Assembly (NCBI RefSeq): GCF_023653455.1 | Contig: NZ_JAKEDR010000001.1 | Span: 1-64,000 of the forward strand | From: Paraclostridium ghonii | GTDB taxonomy: Bacteria; Bacillota; Clostridia; Peptostreptococcales; Peptostreptococcaceae | Length of the DNA: 64,000 nt | Reading direction: 5' to 3' | The notes under the pieces: generated by a model | The model's input: only the letters and a program-made list of their open reading frames with translations | The model's database searches: none | Told to the model about the DNA's origin: nothing | Position numbers and translations under genes: made by a program | Shown here: piece by piece, positions 53,234-62,675 of the stretch | Layout: each line of letters starts with the position of its first letter | How positions within the stretch are numbered: position 1 is the first letter of the stretch

Positions 53234-56200
53234 TTATTGAGCTAATCTTTTGTAACTTTCATATCTATCTTTTGCATTTTCTTCTGCCATGTCAAATAAC
53301 TCATCAGCTATATCTGGGAATTGTTTAGCTATAGCAGCATATCTTACTTGTTTCAATAAGAAGTCTTTGAAGCTTTCAGTTGGTTCTTTAGAATCTAATG
53401 TAAATGGATTCTTACCTTCAGCTTTTAAAGTTGGATTGAATCTGTATAAATGCCAGTATCCACACTTAACAGCTTGCTCTATGTTAGCTTGAGCTCTTCC
53501 CATACCTTCTTTTAATCCATGAGATATACATGGTGAGTAAGCTATTATTAATGATGGTCCATCATATTTTTCAGCTTCTAGTACAGCTTTCATTAATTGA
53601 TTCTTATCTGCACCCATACCAACTTGTGCTACATATACGTTTCCGTAAGACATAGCCATCATACCTAAATCTTTCTTCTTAGATCTCTTACCTGCTGCTG
53701 CGAACTTAGCCATCGCTGCAACTGGAGTTGATTTAGAAGCTTGACCTCCAGTATTTGAGTATATTTCTGTATCGAATACTAATACATTTACATTTTCACC
53801 AGAAGCAAGAACATGATCTAATCCACCGTAACCGATGTCATAAGCCCATCCATCTCCTCCTAGTATCCATTGAGATCTCTTAACTAAGTAATCTTTTCTA
53901 GATTCTATTTCAGCTACTAATGCTTTTATTTCAGTATTTTCTATATTATGAGCATTTGCTAATATTTCAAGTACTTTTTCACTTGCTTTAACAGATGCTT
54001 CGCTATCTTCTTTAGCTTCTAACCAGTTAGCGAATGCTGCTCTTGCTTCATCACATATATCCATAGATATTAACTGTTCCATAGTTTCTGATATTTTAGC
54101 TCTCATTTGTTTAACACCTAAGTACATACCATATCCGTACTCTGCATTATCCTCGAATAATGAGTTTGCCCAAGATGGACCTTTACCTTCATGGTTTACA
54201 GTGTATGGAGTTGATGGAGCTGATCCTCCCCATATAGAAGAACATCCAGTAGCATTTGATATCATCATTCTATCTCCGAATAATTGAGTTACTAACTTGA
54301 TGTATGGAGTTTCTCCACATCCAGCACAAGCTCCTGAGAATTCCATAAGTGGTTGTCTAAATTGACTTCCTTTAACTGTTGTTGGAGCCATTATATCTCC
54401 TTTTGGAGCTACTTTCTTAGTATCAACTGCGAATGCCCAGTTTTCAACTTCAACATCTTGAGTATCAAGAGGTTCCATAACTAAAGCTTTTTCTTTAGCT
54501 GGACATACATCAGCACAGTTTCCACATCCAGTACAGTCCATTGGACTTACTTGAATTCTGTATTGTAATCCTTCAAATCCTTTACCTATTGCTTTCTTAG
54601 TATTGAATTTTTCTGGAGCATTTTTCATTTCTTCTTCATTAACTAATACTGGTCTTATACATGCATGAGGGCATATGTAAGCACATTGGTTACATTGTAT
54701 ACAGTTATCAACTATCCACTCAGGAACGTTTACTGCTATACCTCTTTTTTCATATGCAGCAAGGCCAGCTGGGAATGTACCATCTTCTATTCCATTGAAT
54801 GTACTTACAGGTAAGTTATCTCCTTCTTGTGCATTCATTGGTCTTAATATATCTTTTACGAAAGCTGGTTCATTTGATTCGTCTTTAGCATCATCTTTAG
54901 CATCTGCCCAGTTAGATGGTATATTAACTTTAACTAAAGCATTCATACCTCCATCAACAGCTTGGTAGTTCATATTAACTATTTTTTCACCTTTTTTACC
55001 GTAAGCTTTCTTTATAGAACCTTTTAAGTAATCTACAGCATCAGACTCTGGTATTATTTGTGTTAATTTGAAGAATGCAGATTGCATTATCATATTTATT
55101 CTATTTCCAAGCCCTATTTCTTGACCTAACTTAGTAGCATTTACTGTATAGAATTGGATATCATTTTTAGCCATGTAATTTTTCATAGCTGCAGGTAAAT
55201 TTTCGTTTAACTCATCTTCATTCCATATAGTGTTAAGAACGAATATTCCACCTTTCTTTAATCCTTTTAATAGATCGTATTGATATACATAAGATTGATT
55301 GTGACAAGCAATGTAATCAGCTTCATCTATTAAGTAAGTTGATCTTATAGGAGCATCTCCAAATCTTAAGTGAGACATTGTTATACCACCAGATTTTTTA
55401 GAGTCATATGCAAAGTAAGCTTGAGCATACTTCTCAGTGTTATCTCCTATTATTTTTATAGCTTGTTTATTAGCTCCAACTGTACCATCTGATCCTAATC
55501 CCCAGAACTTACATCTTACAGTTCCTTTTTGAGCTATTTTTAATTCATCAGATAATTCTAAAGAAGTGTTAGTAACATCATCAACTATACCTAATGTAAA
55601 TTGATCTTTAGGATTTTCTAATTTTAAGTTATCGTAAACTGTTTTTATATGAGTAGGAACAGTATCTTTTGATCCTAATCCATATCTTCCACCTATTACC
55701 ATAGGAGCATTTTCTTTTCCATAATATATTGATTTAACGTCTAAGTATAATGGTTCTCCAGTTGCTCCTGGCTCTTTAGTTCTATCTAGTACACATATTC
55801 TCTCAACTGTTGATGGCATAGCATCTACAAAATGTTGCATTGAGAATGGTCTGTATAGATGTACTTTAACTAAACCGTATTTTTCACCTTGTGCATTTAA
55901 TGCATCTATTGTTTCTTCTATAGCTTCTGTTACAGATCCCATAGCTACTATTACGTACTTAGCATCTTCTGCTCCATAGTAATCAAATAATCCATGTTTT
56001 CTTCCTGTTAACTCAGAAATTTGGTTCATATATTTTTCAACTATTCCAACTATGTCATTGTAATATTTATTTGAAGCTTCTCTTGTTTGGAAGTATATAT
56101 CAGGGTTTTGTGCTGTACCACGAGTTACAGGGTGATTTGGTGATAAAGATCTATTTCTGAACTCTTGAACAGCTTCCATATTTAATAATTTAGCATAATC

Positions 56201-56767
56201 TTCATTTTCTAATAATTCAACTTTTTGTATTTCATGAGATGTTCTGAATCCATCAAAGAAATGTATAAATGGTAATCTACCTTCTATTGCAGCTAAATGT
56301 GCAACTGGTGCTATATCAGCAACCTCTTGAACAGATCCAGAAGCTAATAATACGCATCCTGTTTGTCTTGCTGACATAACGTCTTGGTGGTCACCGAATA
56401 TTGATAAAGCTTGAGATGCTAGCGCACGAGCACTTACATGGAATACTCCAGGTAATAACTCCCCAGCTACTTTATACATATTTGGTATCATAAGTAATAA
56501 ACCTTGTGATGCAGTGAATGTTGTTGTTAATGCACCAGCTTGTAATGAACCGTGGAATGCTCCTGCAGCCCCTGCTTCTGATTGCATTTCTACAACACTA
56601 ACCTTTTGTCCAAATACGTTTTTTCTTCCTTGTGCAGCCCATTCGTCAACAACTTCAGCCATCGTAGATGATGGAGTTATTGGATATATTGCAGCTACAT
56701 CTGTAAATGCATATGCAACATGAGCAGCAGCAGTGTTACCATCTACTGTTTTCATAATTTTTGCCAT
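53234..56767 (-). CDS. nifJ: Pyruvate:ferredoxin (flavodoxin) oxidoreductase
   Basis: A 1177-residue single-chain enzyme that converts pyruvate and CoA to acetyl-CoA, CO2 and reduced ferredoxin, central to clostridial energy metabolism. The N-terminal domain begins MKTVDGNTAAAHVAYAF. Two [4Fe-4S] clusters are in CIQCNQCAYICPHAC and CTGCGNCADVCP (about 690-760). A further cluster Cys and thiamine-diphosphate site lie in SGACAGCGETPY and GGDGWAYDIGYGG. GGAGGATAC precedes the ATG. Codon use is of the highly-expressed kind. It is monocistronic. Confidence 0.98.
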   Translation of the reverse strand: MAKIMKTVDGNTAAAHVAYAFTDVAAIYPITPSSTMAEVVDEWAAQGRKNVFGQKVSVVEMQSEAGAAGAFHGSLQAGALTTTFTASQGLLLMIPNMYKVAGELLPGVFHVSARALASQALSIFGDHQDVMSARQTGCVLLASGSVQEVADIAPVAHLAAIEGRLPFIHFFDGFRTSHEIQKVELLENEDYAKLLNMEAVQEFRNRSLSPNHPVTRGTAQNPDIYFQTREASNKYYNDIVGIVEKYMNQISELTGRKHGLFDYYGAEDAKYVIVAMGSVTEAIEETIDALNAQGEKYGLVKVHLYRPFSMQHFVDAMPSTVERICVLDRTKEPGATGEPLYLDVKSIYYGKENAPMVIGGRYGLGSKDTVPTHIKTVYDNLKLENPKDQFTLGIVDDVTNTSLELSDELKIAQKGTVRCKFWGLGSDGTVGANKQAIKIIGDNTEKYAQAYFAYDSKKSGGITMSHLRFGDAPIRSTYLIDEADYIACHNQSYVYQYDLLKGLKKGGIFVLNTIWNEDELNENLPAAMKNYMAKNDIQFYTVNATKLGQEIGLGNRINMIMQSAFFKLTQIIPESDAVDYLKGSIKKAYGKKGEKIVNMNYQAVDGGMNALVKVNIPSNWADAKDDAKDESNEPAFVKDILRPMNAQEGDNLPVSTFNGIEDGTFPAGLAAYEKRGIAVNVPEWIVDNCIQCNQCAYICPHACIRPVLVNEEEMKNAPEKFNTKKAIGKGFEGLQYRIQVSPMDCTGCGNCADVCPAKEKALVMEPLDTQDVEVENWAFAVDTKKVAPKGDIMAPTTVKGSQFRQPLMEFSGACAGCGETPYIKLVTQLFGDRMMISNATGCSSIWGGSAPSTPYTVNHEGKGPSWANSLFEDNAEYGYGMYLGVKQMRAKISETMEQLISMDICDEARAAFANWLEAKEDSEASVKASEKVLEILANAHNIENTEIKALVAEIESRKDYLVKRSQWILGGDGWAYDIGYGGLDHVLASGENVNVLVFDTEIYSNTGGQASKSTPVAAMAKFAAAGKRSKKKDLGMMAMSYGNVYVAQVGMGADKNQLMKAVLEAEKYDGPSLIIAYSPCISHGLKEGMGRAQANIEQAVKCGYWHLYRFNPTLKAEGKNPFTLDSKEPTESFKDFLLKQVRYAAIAKQFPDIADELFDMAEENAKDRYESYKRLAQ

Positions 56768-56909
56768 AGTATGTATCCTCCTTGTACATTCCTCCCAAAA
56801 TAGTCATTGATATTCTATATTGAGTAAATATTTGAATAGTTTAAGCCTTTCAAGTTAATAATTCTACATTAACTTACAAATTCCTTCTATTTCAATATAT
56901 AATTTTGTT

Positions 56910-56959
56910 TTTTGTATACCTTTAAAGTCAATATTACATATATACCCCATTTTGTATAC
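56910..56959. repeat. Direct repeat in the nifJ upstream region
   Basis: TTTTGTATAC occurs at 56910-56919 and 56950-56959, 40 bases apart, near four helix turns. It could be an operator for the nifJ promoter. No confident -35/-10 pair was identified. Confidence 0.4.
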
Positions 56960-56981
56960 TTCAAACAATTTTATGCGTTTT

Positions 56982-57656
56982 TTAATATCCTTGTGTTTCA
57001 GAATCCTCACCTTTAGCAATTGCAATAGATGCACTTGCTCCTATTCTTGAACATCCAGCTTCCATTACAGCTTTTGCATCATTTTGATTTCTTACTCCAC
57101 CTGAAGCTTTTACACCTATACTAGGTCCGACAATATCTCTCATAAGTTTTATATCTTTTGGAGTTGACCCCCCAGTTCCAAAACCTGTTGATGTTTTTAC
57201 ATAATCAGCTCCAGCTTTAACTGATAATTCACAAGCTATTTTCTTTTCTTCATCATTCAAATAACATGTTTCTATTATTACTTTCACTAAAGCTTTTTTA
57301 TTAGCAGCATCTACAACCGCCTTTATATCATTTAGCACATAGTCATATTTTTTATCTTTTAATGCTCCTATGTTTATAACCATATCAACTTCATCTGCAC
57401 CTTTGTTAATAGAATCTTTAGTTTCAAAACCCTTTACTTCTGACGTATTTGCTCCTAAAGGAAATCCTATAACAGTACATACCTTTACATTAGAACCTTC
57501 TAACTCTTTTTTTGCAAGCTCTATATTTGCTGGATTTATACATACTGAAAAGAAATTGTATTCTTTTGCTTCCTTACATATTTGCTTTACATCATTTTCT
57601 GTTGCAAAAGCCTTTAAAATAGTATGATCAATAATTTTTGCTATATTATTATCCAT
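56982..57656 (-). CDS. deoC: Deoxyribose-phosphate aldolase
   Basis: A 224-residue class I aldolase that splits 2-deoxyribose-5-phosphate to glyceraldehyde-3-phosphate and acetaldehyde. The Schiff-base lysine lies in [15 protein letters not shown] near residue 153, with [10 protein letters not shown] near 185 as the second conserved Lys site. The length is normal. It stands alone, without the usual deoxyribose or nucleoside phosphorylase neighbours. It is divergent from the HxlR-type regulator. AAAGGAGAC precedes the ATG. Confidence 0.96.
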   Translation of the reverse strand: MDNNIAKIIDHTILKAFATENDVKQICKEAKEYNFFSVCINPANIELAKKELEGSNVKVCTVIGFPLGANTSEVKGFETKDSINKGADEVDMVINIGALKDKKYDYVLNDIKAVVDAANKKALVKVIIETCYLNDEEKKIACELSVKAGADYVKTSTGFGTGGSTPKDIKLMRDIVGPSIGVKASGGVRNQNDAKAVMEAGCSRIGASASIAIAKGEDSETQGY

Positions 57657-57691
57657 AAATATGTCTCCTTTTTATTTTATAATACTACTTT

Positions 57692-57697
57692 ATTATA
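57692..57697 (-). promoter_or_regulatory. Candidate deoC -10 element
   Basis: TATAAT on the minus strand (57697-57692) is preceded by TG-type TTTGC. No clear -35 matches, so this is a weak prediction. Confidence 0.35.
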
Positions 57698-57808
57698 GCA
57701 AACATATACATTTTTTGCATATATTCATTAGTTATTATAATTTACAGAGTATTATATTTTTATTAAAAATTTTAAAGGTATCAACTAATAGATAGCTTGT
57801 GAAATTCA

Positions 57809-57871
57809 TGATATAATAGTATCAATTAAGCTTTTTTATAACAAGTAGGTACTTTTTTGTTTTATAGTACC
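57809..57871 (+). promoter_or_regulatory. hxlR promoter and possible self-operator
   Basis: Extended -10 TGATATAAT (57809-57817) lacks a clear -35. Downstream, GGTAC (57848-57852) and GTACC (57867-57871) form an inverted repeat 19 bases centre to centre, between the promoter and the start. This is a natural site for autoregulation. Confidence 0.4.
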
Positions 57872-57905
57872 CAAAAGTATACTATTAAAATTCAAGGTGG
57901 TTATT

Positions 57906-58301
57906 ATGAAAATTCAGCTAGAGGTGCAAGATCATTCTAAATGTCATATGAACGAAAGATGTAATAAATATGAAATGTGTCCAATAAATTTGGTACATAA
58001 AATTCTTTCAGGAAAATGGAAAATATTGATTCTTTGGTATTTAATGCCTACTCCGCTTAGGTTTAGCGATTTAAGACGAAAACTTCCTGATGTTACACAA
58101 AAAATGTTAACTCAGCAGTTAAGAAGCTTGGAATCTCATAACTTGATATACAGAAAAGTATACCCTGTAGTTCCTCCAAAGGTAGAGTATGGACTTACAG
58201 AGTGTGGAGAAAAACTTATGCCTGTTTTAGAAAGTATGTATAGTTATGGAATAGATTATCTTCAAAACAATAATCTAGATAGCTTAAACTTAGAAAAATA
58301 A
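57906..58301 (+). CDS. HxlR-family winged-helix regulator
   Basis: A 131-residue DNA-binding protein of the HxlR/MarR-like type. GKWKILILWYL near residue 34 and RFSDLRRKLPDVTQKMLTQQL (RFSDLRRKLP is diagnostic) are the family core, followed by the wing at VYPVVPPKVEYGLTECG. Start ATG 57906 has AAGGTGG upstream; an in-frame GTG at 57897 lies within that site. Three N-terminal Cys (DHSKCHMNERCNKYEMC) exceed the single Cys usual for redox-sensing members. It faces deoC divergently. Confidence 0.9.
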   Translation: MKIQLEVQDHSKCHMNERCNKYEMCPINLVHKILSGKWKILILWYLMPTPLRFSDLRRKLPDVTQKMLTQQLRSLESHNLIYRKVYPVVPPKVEYGLTECGEKLMPVLESMYSYGIDYLQNNNLDSLNLEK

Positions 58302-58398
58302 TTTTTTATATAACAATATTTTAATTAATTTAAATTTATAAAATCTATATTTTAGTTAGATTATTACTCAATATAAATTTTATAAATAAAAAAATACT

Positions 58399-58467
58399 CT
58401 TGAGCGACTATATCTTCAAATCACTTTACATAGCCAACGAACTTAAGTAGAAGTTACGTTGCTCAAG
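58399..58467 (+). repeat. Structured intergenic element, family 2, copy B
   Basis: CTTGAGCGAC (58399-58408) and GTTGCTCAAG (58458-58467) pair with one G-U on plus-strand RNA. Shared blocks with copy A (32547-32605) are the arms, CTA after the first arm, CACTT and GCCAACGA. The inner segment differs in length. It lies between convergent hxlR and pduL. Confidence 0.65.
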
Positions 58468-58483
58468 TTTCTAAGTTGTGAAT

Positions 58484-58515
58484 AAAAAAAAGCATGTGAA
58501 AATCACATACTTTTT
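58484..58515 (-). terminator. Bidirectional intrinsic terminator, pduL / hxlR
   Basis: Stem GCATGTGA/TCACATAC (58492-58499 and 58503-58510), with T tracts on both strands (TTTTTTT on plus, TTTTTTTT on minus). It serves convergent genes. Confidence 0.85.
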
Positions 58516-58524
58516 TTATTTATA

Positions 58525-59094
58525 TTATTCAGCTATTAATTCTACCATATCACCGTTTCTAACAGCTGCTGCATTTCCTTCTTCAACATCAACATGCATT
58601 TCTAAAGCAAAGTTAGCATTAGCTCTTACTAATACATTTTCAAATACTATAGCTCTAGGTCCGAAAGTTTTAACTTTAACTATTTGCTTGTCTTTTACTC
58701 CAAATTTAGCTGCATCATCTAAACTCATGTGTATATGTCTTGATGCAACTATAACACCTTCTGTTAATTCTACTTCACCTGCTGGTCCAACTAATTTAAC
58801 TCCTGGAGTTCCTTCTACATCTCCCGATTCTTTTATTGGAGCCTTAACACCTAAAGTAAATCCGTCTGCTAAAGATATTTCAACTTGTGTGTTAGGTCTA
58901 GCTGGTCCTAAAACTCTAACTCCTTTTATAGTTCCTTTAGGTCCTACTAAGTCTACTTTCTCTTCACAAGCATATTGTCCTGGTTGGCTTAATGGCTTGA
59001 ATTCTACTAATTGATGACCCGCTCCAAATAATGTTTCTATATCATCTTGACTTAAATGAACGTGTTTATTTGATAATGCTATTGGTAATTTCAT
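58525..59094 (-). CDS. pduL: Phosphate propanoyltransferase / phosphotransacylase
   Basis: A 189-residue PduL-type phosphotransacylase that interconverts acyl-CoA and acyl-phosphate (acetate or propionate formation). Two zinc-binding His motifs, LSNKHVHLS (residues 7-15) and ASRHIHMSLDD (about 116-126), and the C-terminal GPRAIVFENVLVR are signatures. No N-terminal microcompartment-targeting extension is present and no shell-protein gene is nearby, so it likely works free in the cytosol in acetate metabolism. An AGGAGG lies upstream. Confidence 0.93.
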   Translation of the reverse strand: MKLPIALSNKHVHLSQDDIETLFGAGHQLVEFKPLSQPGQYACEEKVDLVGPKGTIKGVRVLGPARPNTQVEISLADGFTLGVKAPIKESGDVEGTPGVKLVGPAGEVELTEGVIVASRHIHMSLDDAAKFGVKDKQIVKVKTFGPRAIVFENVLVRANANFALEMHVDVEEGNAAAVRNGDMVELIAE

Positions 59095-59177
59095 TTATAA
59101 AGTCCTCCTAAATTTTTTAAAATATTGCAATACAATTATACATAATATTCTTAATAAAATCAAATTTTATTCTAATT

Positions 59178-60440
59178 TTACTTTAATAAATTATTTATTA
59201 AGTCAAAATATCCTGGAAATGATATATCTATACAAGTTGTGTTATCTAATGTTACTTTGCCTTGTGAAATAAGCGAAGCCACTGAAAAAGCCATAGCTAT
59301 TCTATGATCATTAAATGTTTTTATATAAGATCCTTTCAGGATAGTTTTACCTTTTATCACCATTCCATCTTCTAATTCTTCTATGTCGGCTCCCATGTTT
59401 TTTAAATTATCAACAACAGCTTTAATCCTATTGCTTTCTTTAACTTTAAGTTCTTTTGCATCTTTTATTATAGTTGTACCTTGAGCTTGAGTTGCTAAAA
59501 TAGCAATTACTGGAATTTCATCTATTAGCCTAGGTATTAAGCTTGAATCTATAGTTGTACTGACTAAGCTCTCACTATATCTAACAACTAAATCTCCTAC
59601 TATCTCTCCACCTTCTAATCTTTTATCTATAATCTCAAAATTTCCATTCATAGCTTTTAATACATCTATTATTCCTGTTCGAGTTTCATTTAATCCAACA
59701 TTTTTAATAAAAACTTCTGAACCTTTCATTATACTAGCACCTACAATTATAAATGCTGCTGATGAAATATCACCTGCTACATTTATGTTTCCTACGGAGA
59801 AAAGATCTTTTACAGGATTTACATCTATTTTAAGGTCGTTAGATTTTATATCAGCTCCAAAAGAATTTAACATTATCTCAGTATGATTTCTACTTTTAGA
59901 TTTTTCAATTATAGTACTTTTACCACTAGCATATAAAGATGCTAAAATTATAGATGATTTTACTTGGGCAGACGCTACAGGCATGTTGTATTCTATTTTA
60001 TTTAGATTACCTCCCTGTATAGTTATAGGCGTAAAATTAGCATCATCTTTTCCTTTTATGTTACACCCCATCAATCTTAATGGGTCTGTTACTCTTTTCA
60101 TAGGTCTTTTACCTATGGATTTATCACCTATTATTGTAGACTCAAATTCATTACCTGCAAGTATTCCCATCATAAGTCTTATTGTAGTTCCTGAATTTCC
60201 AACATTTAAGATATCCTTAGGTTTTTTTAATCCTCTAAGACCAACTCCATTTACAATAACTTCCCTATCATTTATAGATATATTCACACCCATTTTTCTA
60301 AAACAATCAACTGTACTTAAACAATCTTGCCCCATTAAAAAATTATTTATTCTTGTAGTTCCTTTTGCTATAGATGAAAACATTATAGCCCTATGGGATA
60401 TTGACTTATCTCCAATCAATTCTACTGTTCCTTTAAGCAT
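59178..60440 (-). CDS. aroA: 5-enolpyruvylshikimate-3-phosphate synthase
   Basis: A 420-residue enzyme of the shikimate pathway. Signatures: GDKSISHRAIMF (residues 11-22), NSGTTIRLMMG (about 83-93), PVASAQVKSSIILA (about 154-167) and KVKESNRIKAV (about 334-344). The length is typical. Its start overlaps aroB by 8 bases, so translation is coupled. Last gene of the aroC-aroB-aroA unit. The active-site Gly and Pro positions look normal for a class I/II family, which I cannot classify further by eye. Confidence 0.97.
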   Translation of the reverse strand: MLKGTVELIGDKSISHRAIMFSSIAKGTTRINNFLMGQDCLSTVDCFRKMGVNISINDREVIVNGVGLRGLKKPKDILNVGNSGTTIRLMMGILAGNEFESTIIGDKSIGKRPMKRVTDPLRLMGCNIKGKDDANFTPITIQGGNLNKIEYNMPVASAQVKSSIILASLYASGKSTIIEKSKSRNHTEIMLNSFGADIKSNDLKIDVNPVKDLFSVGNINVAGDISSAAFIIVGASIMKGSEVFIKNVGLNETRTGIIDVLKAMNGNFEIIDKRLEGGEIVGDLVVRYSESLVSTTIDSSLIPRLIDEIPVIAILATQAQGTTIIKDAKELKVKESNRIKAVVDNLKNMGADIEELEDGMVIKGKTILKGSYIKTFNDHRIAMAFSVASLISQGKVTLDNTTCIDISFPGYFDLINNLLK

Positions 60441-61461
60441 TAGTACACCTCTTTATTACATTTAAAATTTCATTATCTTTAATATTATCAAAAACTTCTA
60501 CCTTGCCTCTTCCTACAGGGATTACTAAATTTATATTTCCAAAGCTATTTTTTTTATCACTTTTCATAAGATTAAGTATTTCCTCTGGACTTTCATATTT
60601 AAATGAAATAGGTATGTTTAATAAATTAGATACATATATGAACTTTTGATAATACTCATTATCTATAAACCCTTTATCTAGCGCTAAATTAAATGCCATA
60701 TTAGTCCCTATGTTAACTGCAAATCCATGGCTTAATCCACAAAGTTTTTCTATACCATGTCCAAATGTATGCCCTAAGTTTAATATTTTTCTAAGCCCAT
60801 TTTCTTTTTCATCTTTACTTACTACTTCCCACTTTATATCTGTACATTTTTTTATAATATAAGATAATACATCTTCATTTCTAGATAATATCCCTTTACT
60901 ATTATCAACTATATAGTTTAAAAATTCATAATCATATATAAATGAGTATTTTAAAGCCTCTGCTAATCCACTTAAATACTCACTTTCTCCTAAAGTCTTT
61001 AATGAATTAACGTTTATATATGTAAGTTTAGGCTGATAAAATGTTCCTACTATATTTTTTATATTACCTATATTTATACCCGTTTTACCCCCAACAGATG
61101 AGTCAACTTGAGATAGTAATGTTGTAGGTACTTGGATTAAGTCAATTCCTCTCATATATGTAGATGCTACAAATCCAGTTAAATCACCTACAACACCTCC
61201 ACCTAGTGCTATTAGTACTGATTTTCTAGTTATGCCTACCTCTATACAAAATTTAATTATTTTTTCATAAACATTTAAAGACTTTGAATTTTCACCACTA
61301 CTAACTATAAATACTTCTACATTTTCATATTTTAAATTATTTCTAAAATCTTCAAATTGATATTTATATACATTTTCATCCGCTATTATAAGAATTTTAT
61401 CATATTTATTATTTAATCCAAAACTATTATAATCATATTCAATTTTTATACATTTTTCCAT
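60433..61461 (-). CDS. aroB: 3-dehydroquinate synthase
   Basis: A 342-residue NAD+- and metal-dependent synthase that forms the first carbocycle of the shikimate pathway. GGGVVGDLTGFVASTYMRG (GGGVVGDLTGFVA near residue 88) is the NAD-binding signature; QVDSSVGGKTGIN and LNLGHTFGHGIE hold metal and substrate residues. It overlaps aroC by 16 bases and aroA by 8, suggesting tight coupling. Confidence 0.97.
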   Translation of the reverse strand: MEKCIKIEYDYNSFGLNNKYDKILIIADENVYKYQFEDFRNNLKYENVEVFIVSSGENSKSLNVYEKIIKFCIEVGITRKSVLIALGGGVVGDLTGFVASTYMRGIDLIQVPTTLLSQVDSSVGGKTGINIGNIKNIVGTFYQPKLTYINVNSLKTLGESEYLSGLAEALKYSFIYDYEFLNYIVDNSKGILSRNEDVLSYIIKKCTDIKWEVVSKDEKENGLRKILNLGHTFGHGIEKLCGLSHGFAVNIGTNMAFNLALDKGFIDNEYYQKFIYVSNLLNIPISFKYESPEEILNLMKSDKKNSFGNINLVIPVGRGKVEVFDNIKDNEILNVIKRCTNA

Positions 61462-62618
61462 CCTCTATCACCTAACCTATCCATATATGAAGTATAACTT
61501 TTATTTATATCTTCAATGTTATCCATACCAAACTTTTCTAAAAAGAATTGTAAAATTACAAATGCTACTACATTTTCACATACAATACTACATGCTGGAA
61601 CAGCACAAGTATCTGATCTTTCTACACTTGCTTTAAAGTTTTCTAAAGTTTTCATATTTATAGAGTTTAAAGGCTTATACAATGTAGGTATAGGTTTCAT
61701 TGCACATCTTATTATTATTTCATCTCCATTAGTCATTCCACCTTCTATACCACCTAATCTATTAGTATTTCTATATATTCCTTTTTCCTTATCATAAAAA
61801 ATTTCATCCATAACATCTGAACCACTATTATTTGCAACATTAAATCCTATTCCTATTTCTACTCCCTTTATAGCTTGAATACTCATTACATTCATAGCTA
61901 TATGTGCATCTATTTTTTTATCATAGTGTACATATGAACCTAATCCAGGAGGTACGTTTTTGATTCTTACCTCTATAACTCCACCTAATGTATCTTTTTC
62001 ACTTTTAGCTTTATCAATTTCTGATATCATTAATTTTTCTACATTTTTATCAACACATCTAACTTCACTTAAATCAGAATTATTTTTTATAAATTCAAAA
62101 TTGCATATTTCATCAACTTTTGCATTTCCAATTTGTACAACATGTGATGCAAAGTCTATATCAAAAACTTTTAAGACTTGTTTACATATTGATCCTACCG
62201 CAACTCTACTAGCAGTTTCTCTTGCACTTGATCTTTCTAAAACATTTCTAGCATCGTCAAAATCATATTTTAAAGATCCTATTAAATCAGCATGACCTGG
62301 TCTTACATGTTCAACTTTTCTAGTTTCTCTATCAATATCCTCAGTTGGATTCATATATTTAGTCCAATTTCCATAATCCTTGTTTTTTATTTGTATAGCT
62401 ATAGGACCACCAATTGTAGTTTTTCCTCTAACTCCACTTAATAATTCAACTTTATCACTTTCTATTTTCATACGTCCGCCTCGACCATATCCAGATTGAC
62501 GTTTTTTCATTTCTAGATTTATTTCATCCATATTTAAGTTAACATTAGCTGGAATTCCATCTATTATTGATGTTAAACATTTACCGTGTGATTCTCCACT
62601 AGTTATATATCTAAGCAT
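61446..62618 (-). CDS. aroC: Chorismate synthase
   Basis: A 390-residue FMN-dependent enzyme that makes chorismate. The N-terminal ITSGESHGKCL and RQSGYGRGGRM, the central RPGHADLIGSLKY (about 106-118), and SSARETASRVAVG (about 132-144) are family signatures. AAAGGAGAC precedes the ATG at 62618. It is the first gene of the aro unit and is separated from the flavoprotein gene by a terminator. Confidence 0.98.
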   Translation of the reverse strand: MLRYITSGESHGKCLTSIIDGIPANVNLNMDEINLEMKKRQSGYGRGGRMKIESDKVELLSGVRGKTTIGGPIAIQIKNKDYGNWTKYMNPTEDIDRETRKVEHVRPGHADLIGSLKYDFDDARNVLERSSARETASRVAVGSICKQVLKVFDIDFASHVVQIGNAKVDEICNFEFIKNNSDLSEVRCVDKNVEKLMISEIDKAKSEKDTLGGVIEVRIKNVPPGLGSYVHYDKKIDAHIAMNVMSIQAIKGVEIGIGFNVANNSGSDVMDEIFYDKEKGIYRNTNRLGGIEGGMTNGDEIIIRCAMKPIPTLYKPLNSINMKTLENFKASVERSDTCAVPACSIVCENVVAFVILQFFLEKFGMDNIEDINKSYTSYMDRLGDRGWKNV

Positions 62619-62645
62619 AAATGTCTCCTTTCACTTGTAGAAGAT

Positions 62646-62675
62646 ATAAAAAAAGCTTGTTGTTACCCAAGCTCT
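62646..62675 (-). terminator. Intrinsic terminator of the flavoprotein unit
   Basis: Stem AGCTTG/CAAGCT (62673-62668 and 62659-62654) followed by TTTTTTTATATC on the minus strand. The flavoprotein stop codon (62663-62665) lies in the loop. Confidence 0.8.

Noticed and set aside
58478-59014. Long plus-strand open frame antisense to pduL (178 codons)
   Set aside because: It lies fully over the well-conserved pduL gene, has no ribosome-binding site, and its composition (Ser/Pro/Thr-rich) is that of a mirror frame.
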